Shown: piece after piece, positions 37,581-41,727 of the stretch
How the letters are laid out: every line of letters begins with the position of its first letter
Numbering within the stretch: the stretch's first letter is position 1
NCBI GenBank assembly: GCA_049642465.1
Contig: JBAROV010000172.1
Span: forward strand, 1 to 41,727
DNA length: 41,727 nt
DNA from: CAWDPQ01 sp049642465
GTDB lineage: Bacteria; Acidobacteriota; Vicinamibacteria; Vicinamibacterales; 2-12-FULL-66-21
Direction of reading: 5' to 3'
Program-made: the position numbers and the translations under genes
Notes under the pieces: generated by a model
What the model saw: the letters and a program-made list of their open reading frames with translations, nothing else
What the model was told of the DNA's origin: nothing
Database searches by the model: none

Positions 37581-39344
37581 ATGACCCAGCCAGGCGCTGT
37601 CGCCACACCCAAGGCGCACGTCGCGCACGAAGCCCATCACGAGGAGCTCGGCTTCTGGCGCAAGTACGTCTTCTCCACCGACCACAAGGTCATCGGCATC
37701 CAGTACGCGGTCACCGGTCTCCTGTTCCTCTTCTTCGGCTTTTCGCTGATGATGCTCATGCGCTGGCAGCTCGCCTATCCGGGCGCCGCGCTGCCAGTAA
37801 TCGGCTCGCTCTTCGGCGAGGCGCGCATGCCGGGCGGGACGATGCTCCCTGACTTCTACAACGAGCTCGGGGCGATGCACGGCACCATCATGGTCTTCCT
37901 CGGAGTCGTCCCCCTCGCGGTCGGAGGATTCGGGAACTTCGTGCTCCCACTTCAGATTGGCGCTCCGGATATGTCGTTCCCGCGGCTCAACATGTTGAGC
38001 TACTGGTCCTTCTTCCTCGGCGGCGTGACGATGCTCGCCAGCTTCCTCGTCCCAGGGGGAGCCGCACAGTCCGGCTGGACCTCCTACGCGCCGCTCGCCG
38101 TCATAGCGAACTCGGGCCAGACGTGGTGGCTCATCGGGATGGTCTTCTTGATCACCTCGTCGCTGCTCGGAGCGGTCAACTTCATCACAACGACGATCCA
38201 GCTTCGCGCGAAGGGGCTCACCTTCATGCGATTCCCATTCTTCGTGTGGGCGCAGTTTGTCACGGCCTTCCTCCTGCTGCTCGCATTCCCGCCGCTCGAG
38301 GCCGCAGCGGTGATGCAGCTGATGGATCGGGTGGCCGGCACGAGCTTCTTCCTGCCGAGCGGTCTCGTCGTCAGCGGCCAGGTCCTCAACGTGGCCGGCG
38401 GCGGCAACCCGCTGCTCTGGCAGCATCTGTTCTGGTTCCTGGCGCATCCGGAAGTCTACGTTCTGATCCTTCCCGGGATGGGCATCGTCGCCGAGATCAT
38501 CGCGAACAACACGCGGAAGCCCCTGTGGGGCTATCGTTCGATGGTCTACTCGCTCGTCTTCCTCGGCTTCATGTCGTTCATCGTGTGGGCGCACCACATG
38601 TTCATGACGGGCATGGGGACGGCGATGGCGGCCTTCTTCCAGACGACGACGATGATCATCTCGATCCCGTCGGTCGTGATCCTCACAGCCCTGATCATCT
38701 CGCGCTGGGGCGGATCGATACGCTTCAACACGCCCATGCTCTTCGCGATCGCCTTTCTCCCGATGTTCGGCATCGGCGGGCTCACGGGGTTACCGCTCGG
38801 CTTGAACGTCGCGGACATTCCCCTGCACGACACCTACTACGTCATCGCGCACTTCCACTACGTCGTCGCGCCGGGGACCATCTTTGCCTTGTTCGCTGGG
38901 ATCTACTACTGGTATCCGAAAGCCACCGGGCGGAAGATGAACGAGACGCTCGGCAAGATCCATTTCTTCGGCTCGCTCGTGTGCATGAACGTCATTTTCA
39001 TGCCGATGTTCCTCATGGGACTGGCCGGCGTCTCGCGACGACTGTACGACGGTGGGGCGACATACGACTTTGCGCAGCCGGTTCTGCACTGGAACGTCGT
39101 GTCCTCATGGGGTGCCTGGATCATGGCGCTCTTCCAGATTCCTTTCATCTTCAATTTCTTCTGGAGCATCTGGAAGGGGGAGAAGACCAACGACAACCCG
39201 TGGCAGGCCACGACGATCGAGTGGGCGGCTCCTTCGCCTCCGCCGCACGGCAATTTCGCCCACGCCCCGCAGGCGTACCGCGGGCCATACGAGTACAGCG
39301 TCCCCGGCGCCGGCAAGGACTTCACGCCGCAGTTCGAGGCGTGA
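37581..39344 (+). CDS. Cytochrome c oxidase subunit I, A1-type heme-copper oxidase
   Basis: The 587-residue, twelve-helix subunit has His100 (MHG, heme a), His289-Glu291-Tyr293 (AHPEVY, CuB ligand, D-channel glutamate, cross-linked Tyr), His338-His339 (CuB), and HDTYYVIAHFHYV with His424 (heme a3) and His426 (heme a). The D-channel entry is GNFVLPLQIGAPDMSFPRLN. The HPEVY glutamate marks the A1 subclass, unlike the A2 enzyme at 20146-21759. A His-rich N-terminus (HVAHEAHHEE) precedes helix I. GGAG 9 nt upstream supports the ATG at 37581. It follows the cupredoxin by 19 bp. Confidence 0.96.
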   Translation: MTQPGAVATPKAHVAHEAHHEELGFWRKYVFSTDHKVIGIQYAVTGLLFLFFGFSLMMLMRWQLAYPGAALPVIGSLFGEARMPGGTMLPDFYNELGAMHGTIMVFLGVVPLAVGGFGNFVLPLQIGAPDMSFPRLNMLSYWSFFLGGVTMLASFLVPGGAAQSGWTSYAPLAVIANSGQTWWLIGMVFLITSSLLGAVNFITTTIQLRAKGLTFMRFPFFVWAQFVTAFLLLLAFPPLEAAAVMQLMDRVAGTSFFLPSGLVVSGQVLNVAGGGNPLLWQHLFWFLAHPEVYVLILPGMGIVAEIIANNTRKPLWGYRSMVYSLVFLGFMSFIVWAHHMFMTGMGTAMAAFFQTTTMIISIPSVVILTALIISRWGGSIRFNTPMLFAIAFLPMFGIGGLTGLPLGLNVADIPLHDTYYVIAHFHYVVAPGTIFALFAGIYYWYPKATGRKMNETLGKIHFFGSLVCMNVIFMPMFLMGLAGVSRRLYDGGATYDFAQPVLHWNVVSSWGAWIMALFQIPFIFNFFWSIWKGEKTNDNPWQATTIEWAAPSPPPHGNFAHAPQAYRGPYEYSVPGAGKDFTPQFEA

Positions 39345-39447
39345 GCGAGTGAGCGCAGCGAGCGAGCCACGCGAGCGGAGCGGGGCGTGGGGCCCCCGCG
39401 AGCGCGCGTGTAAGGAGGTCCGGGGGACGAAGTCCCCCGGTCAATAA
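39345..39447. other. GC-rich structured gap between coxA2 and coxC2
   Basis: The first 66 bp are built from overlapping GAGCG/GCGAG units (39345-39366 is almost pure repeat) and include an inverted repeat CCACGC...GCGTGG (39367-39372 and 39385-39390). The last 37 bp hold a maximal Shine-Dalgarno and a perfect hairpin, listed separately. No coding sequence is supported. The pattern looks like an inserted intergenic repeat element inside an otherwise tight operon. Confidence 0.6.
39411..39447 (+). promoter_or_regulatory. Hairpin-bridged ribosome binding site of coxC2
   Basis: TAAGGAGGT (39411-39419) pairs with the full 9-nt 16S rRNA 3' tail. It lies 28 nt from the ATG, too far for normal use. 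The 21 nt between 39420 and 39440 form a perfect 9-bp GC-rich stem (CCGGGGGAC with GTCCCCCGG) and a GAA loop. With the hairpin folded out the spacing becomes 7 nt (TCAATAA), which is optimal. Similar folding-assisted sites are known in phage T4 mRNAs. No other start codon lies within reach of this Shine-Dalgarno. Confidence 0.6.
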
Positions 39448-40038
39448 ATGGACATACCGTACACCGTAGAAGTCCGGCGCGACACAGGTCTAACGAACGG
39501 CAAGATCGGCATCTGGCTCTTCCTGGCCTCGGAGGTCATGTTGTTCGGTGCCTTGTTTGCGAGCTACATCCTGATCCGCACGGGAGCGCCGAGCTGGCCG
39601 CGGGGTGACACGATTCTGAACGTCCCGCTCGCCACGTTCAACACGATCGTTTTGATTTCGTCCTCCGTCACGATGGTGATGGCCTGGGCGTCGCTGATGC
39701 GCCACCGCTTCGGGACGTTTCGGATCTACATGGGGGCGACGATCCTGCTCGGGTTCGTCTTTCTCGTGGTGAAGTATTTCGAATACAGCCACAAGTTCCA
39801 CGATGGGCTCTTTCCCAGCACCAACAACTTCCTCGCCATCTACTTCACCCTGACCGGGCTGCACATGCTCCACGTGTTTGGCGGGATGGTGGTAAACGCG
39901 TATTTCTGGGGCCCCGGCGCGAAGCTCTGGAAGACCAACCCGGTGTGGTTCACCAACCGGGTCGAGCATTCGGGCCTCTTCTGGCATTTCGTTGATCTGG
40001 TCTGGATCTTCCTCTTTCCCACCTTGTATCTTCTGTAG
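39448..40038 (+). CDS. Cytochrome c oxidase subunit III (A1-type oxidase)
   Basis: The 196-residue protein is a five-helix CoxC form: IGIWLFLASEVMLFGALFASYILIRTG, NTIVLISSSVTMVMAW, IYMGATILLGFVFLVVKYFEYS, YFTLTGLHMLHVFGGMVVNAYF and SGLFWHFVDLVWIFLFPTLYLL. The length is that of the short subunit III type. It supports subunit I and proton uptake. The only ribosome binding site is the hairpin-bridged one just upstream. It is followed by the subunit IV gene after 9 bp. It lacks the long His-rich N-terminus of the copy at 19398. Confidence 0.93.
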   Translation: MDIPYTVEVRRDTGLTNGKIGIWLFLASEVMLFGALFASYILIRTGAPSWPRGDTILNVPLATFNTIVLISSSVTMVMAWASLMRHRFGTFRIYMGATILLGFVFLVVKYFEYSHKFHDGLFPSTNNFLAIYFTLTGLHMLHVFGGMVVNAYFWGPGAKLWKTNPVWFTNRVEHSGLFWHFVDLVWIFLFPTLYLL

Positions 40039-40047
40039 GCGGAATGC

Positions 40048-40401
40048 ATGACGACTGACCACGCAGCTGACATCGACAGACACGTCAGGATCTACATCAC
40101 CGTCTTCGTCGCGCTCATGGTCCTGACCATCATCACGGTGGCGATCGCGCGAGTCCACCTTCCCTTGCCGATTGCCGTGACCGTGGCGCTGCTCGTCGCG
40201 ACTATCAAGGGAACGCTGGTGGCGTGCTATTTCATGCACCTGATCTCCGAGAAGAAACTGATCTACGCCGTGCTGGTGCTCACCGCTGTGTTCTTTCTCG
40301 CGCTGCTGGCCCTTCCCGCCGTCACGCACGGCAACGGCTACTGGATTCCAGAACCCCACAGCGACGCGCCGACCGCACCGGCTACGGGTCCGCATCAATG
40401 A
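40048..40401 (+). CDS. Cytochrome c oxidase subunit IV (CoxD-like)
   Basis: The 117-residue protein has three membrane segments: about 14-34 (IYITVFVALMVLTIITVAIA), 42-62 (IAVTVALLVATIKGTLVACYFMHLI, with the IKxxLVAxYFMHL family motif) and 71-92 (YAVLVLTAVFFLALLALPAV). A Pro-rich tail follows. It is the small subunit IV of aa3 oxidases. The stop overlaps the next ATG (ATGA). Confidence 0.85.
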   Translation: MTTDHAADIDRHVRIYITVFVALMVLTIITVAIARVHLPLPIAVTVALLVATIKGTLVACYFMHLISEKKLIYAVLVLTAVFFLALLALPAVTHGNGYWIPEPHSDAPTAPATGPHQ

Positions 40402-40598
40402 ACCTCAGGTGGGTCCACGCGGTACTGATCATGTTTTCGGCAGCCCTCGCGGTGCTGTTCGGTGTCTGGTGTCTGGGTCTGTACGGACGGGGGAACGGGA
40501 TCGCAAACCTCTTCGCGGCGGTGGGTTCTTTCGCTGTGTCGCTCGGCCTGGTCGTCTACGACTCGTGGTTCCTGCGCAAGACCAGGACACTGCGATGA
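40398..40598 (+). CDS. Small two-helix membrane protein of the oxidase operon, 66 aa
   Basis: ATG at 40398 overlaps the stop of the subunit IV gene (ATGA), and its own stop overlaps the next ATG in the same way, so it sits in a tight coupled series. The product MNLRWVHAVLIMFSAALAVL... has two membrane segments (about 6-27 and 34-54) and a basic C-terminus (LRKTRTLR). No family is recognised. It is placed between subunit IV and the CPMC protein, so an accessory or assembly role in the oxidase is likely. A start further upstream in the same frame is rejected because it would lie within the subunit IV gene. Confidence 0.7.
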   Translation: MNLRWVHAVLIMFSAALAVLFGVWCLGLYGRGNGIANLFAAVGSFAVSLGLVVYDSWFLRKTRTLR

Positions 40599-40909
40599 AG
40601 TTTCCGGTTTCTGGTCCTGGGTCTCTCGTGCGCATTGCTTGTAAGTGGCGCGTGCCGCTGATGACGGTTGCGGCAGTGATGATTGGCGGAAGCTCGACTG
40701 TCCTTGCTTGCCCGATGTGCTTCGGGGCGGAAGAGTCCTCGATGATCGATGGGACGAAGCTCGGCGTCGTCGTGATGTTGGCAGTCACCTTTGTCGTGCA
40801 GGGCGGGTTCTTCGGCTTCTTTCTCTATCTCCGCAATCGCGCGAAGCGCATCGCGGACGTCGAGCTCGACACCGAATGGTCGGAGCTCCAAAAAGGGTCG
40901 CGAGCATAA
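40595..40909 (+). CDS. Small membrane protein with a periplasmic CPMC motif
   Basis: The 104-residue protein has an N-terminal hydrophobic or signal-like segment (about 20-38), then LACPMCFGAEE with Cys39 and Cys42, then a second membrane segment (about 56-80, VVVMLAVTFVVQGGFFGFFLYL) and a charged cytoplasmic tail. Membrane topology puts the CxxC on the outer face. A CxxC beside Met residues is a plausible copper or heme-copper handling site, which fits its place directly before coxB2. No SCO gene is in this cluster. The ATG overlaps the previous stop (ATGA), and its stop overlaps the coxB2 ATG (TAATG). Not assigned to a named family. Confidence 0.75.
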   Translation: MKFPVSGPGSLVRIACKWRVPLMTVAAVMIGGSSTVLACPMCFGAEESSMIDGTKLGVVVMLAVTFVVQGGFFGFFLYLRNRAKRIADVELDTEWSELQKGSRA

Positions 40910-41706
40910 TGACTGACTGGCTTGGACTACCGCCGCTCGCCTCGGCTCACGGCGGGCAGATCGACGGGTTGATTGGCTGGATGCACGTGTTCATGCTTGT
41001 CTTGTTCGTCGGGTGGGGAGCGTTCTTCGCCTATGCCCTGGTCCGCTTCCGGCGATCACGTAATCCGGTGGCGAACTACACGGGGGTCAAGTCGCACACG
41101 TCGAGCTATCTCGAAGTCGCCGTGTTCGTCGTCGAGGTTGTGCTCCTGTTCGGATTCTCAATTCCGATCTGGGCGGCGAGGGTGGACCGTATGCCCTCGG
41201 AGAACGAAGCGCTAATCGTCCAGGTCACCGGCGAGCAGTTCGCGTGGAACGTCCACTATGCTGGCCCGGACGGCAAATTCGGCCGCACCGACCTCCAGCT
41301 GCTCGACCTTCAGGCGAATCCGTTGGGACTGGATCGATCCGATCCTGCCGCGAAGGACGACGTGACGACGCTCAATCAGCTCTACCTCCCCGTGAACAGG
41401 CCGATCATCGTGCGGCTCAGGAGCAAGGACGTCATTCACAGCTTCGGTGTCCCCGAGTTTCGCGTGAAGCAGGACGCGATTCCAGGCCTGACGATCCCGA
41501 TCTGGTTCGTCCCGAACGTCACGACCGCGGAGATGCGGACGCGAACAGGCAATGCCGAGTTCCAGTACGAGATTGCCTGCGCCCAGCTCTGCGGACTGGG
41601 CCATGCCGGGATGCGGGGGTTCGTCACCGTCCAGACCCCAGAGGAATTCCAGAAGTGGCTGGACGAAAGGATCAAGGAACAGAGCGAACCGGATCCGTTC
41701 CGGTAG
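40909..41706 (+). CDS. Cytochrome c oxidase subunit II, CuA only, no cytochrome c domain
   Basis: The 265-residue protein has two membrane segments (about 24-44 and 68-90) and a cupredoxin domain with CuA ligands His177, Cys224, Cys228, His232 and Met235 (CAQLCGLGHAGM). The residue between the two cysteines that is Glu in the classical CuA site is Gln226 here. Unlike the coxB at 21841-22794 there is no fused cytochrome c, so it needs an outside electron donor, for which the cupredoxin encoded at 36821 is the obvious candidate. Last gene before the window end, 21 bp further. The usual order has coxB first; here it is last. Confidence 0.94.
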   Translation: MTDWLGLPPLASAHGGQIDGLIGWMHVFMLVLFVGWGAFFAYALVRFRRSRNPVANYTGVKSHTSSYLEVAVFVVEVVLLFGFSIPIWAARVDRMPSENEALIVQVTGEQFAWNVHYAGPDGKFGRTDLQLLDLQANPLGLDRSDPAAKDDVTTLNQLYLPVNRPIIVRLRSKDVIHSFGVPEFRVKQDAIPGLTIPIWFVPNVTTAEMRTRTGNAEFQYEIACAQLCGLGHAGMRGFVTVQTPEEFQKWLDERIKEQSEPDPFR

Positions 41707-41727
41707 GGGTCAGATCTTGTTTCTTGC

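Noticed and set aside
37539..38597. 352-codon minus-strand frame
   Set aside because: Antisense of coxA2; composition is an artefact of the GC-rich complementary strand.

Overview
The window looks like a chromosomal segment of an aerobic, GC-rich soil- or sediment-type bacterium, most likely an Acidobacteriota (Vicinamibacteria-like) genome. This placement is inferred from gene content: an ADOP-type duplicated MacB/FtsX permease, a BNR/Asp-box 'glycosyl hydrolase', a TldE/PmbA-like protein next to an FmdB zinc ribbon, and alternative complex III (ACIII) with a caa3 oxidase. It could not be confirmed by any search. No rRNA, tRNA, CRISPR array, transposase or phage gene was seen.

Layout. (1) 1-1342, minus: a TldE/PmbA-like protein cut by the window edge, and an FmdB-type zinc ribbon. 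(2) 1448-7226, plus: a secreted Asp-box beta-propeller protein, a 27-codon overlapping micro-ORF, and an ADOP permease broken by one extra C in a C7 run. (3) 7233-10546, minus: clpS-clpA-grpE, with a (TTTTCCC)n heptamer repeat filling the clpS-clpA gap. (4) 10583-13868, plus: MBL-fold hydrolase, an exported protein with an internal duplication, signal peptidase I, an NTF2-like protein and a 1-Cys peroxiredoxin. (5) 14042-18859, minus: a small hypothetical protein and a four-gene MacAB-like efflux system (adaptor, ATPase, two permeases). (6) 19091-31832, minus: a complete respiratory operon, actABCDEF, a membrane-anchored protein, SCO, then coxB (fused to cytochrome c), coxA (A2 type), coxC and coxD. 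(7) 32199-41706, plus: a flavin monooxygenase, then a second respiratory operon, actC2-actD2-actF2-cupredoxin-coxA2 (A1 type)-coxC2-coxD2-two small membrane proteins-coxB2.

How they work together. Operon 6 encodes a quinol:electron-carrier oxidoreductase (ACIII) and a caa3 oxidase, enough for a quinol-to-oxygen chain. Operon 7 faces away from it and repeats only the membrane and quinone-proximal parts of ACIII (ActC, ActD, ActF). It has none of the visible redox subunits (ActA pentaheme, ActB iron-sulfur, ActE cytochrome) and carries a cupredoxin instead, with a different class of oxidase. The 366-bp gap between the two clusters holds a strong sigma70-like promoter for the act operon (TTGACA-N17-CATTAT). 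A perfect CRP-type palindrome (TGTGA-N6-TCACA) lies in its spacer, and an extended -10 element faces the other cluster.

The most notable items are the reduced ActCDF-cupredoxin-A1 oxidase module, the operator inside the act promoter, a hairpin that separates a maximal Shine-Dalgarno sequence from the coxC2 start, the heptamer repeat in the clpA leader, and the A2/A1 oxidase pairing. Promoters, starts and structures were read by eye; no search, alignment or folding program was run.
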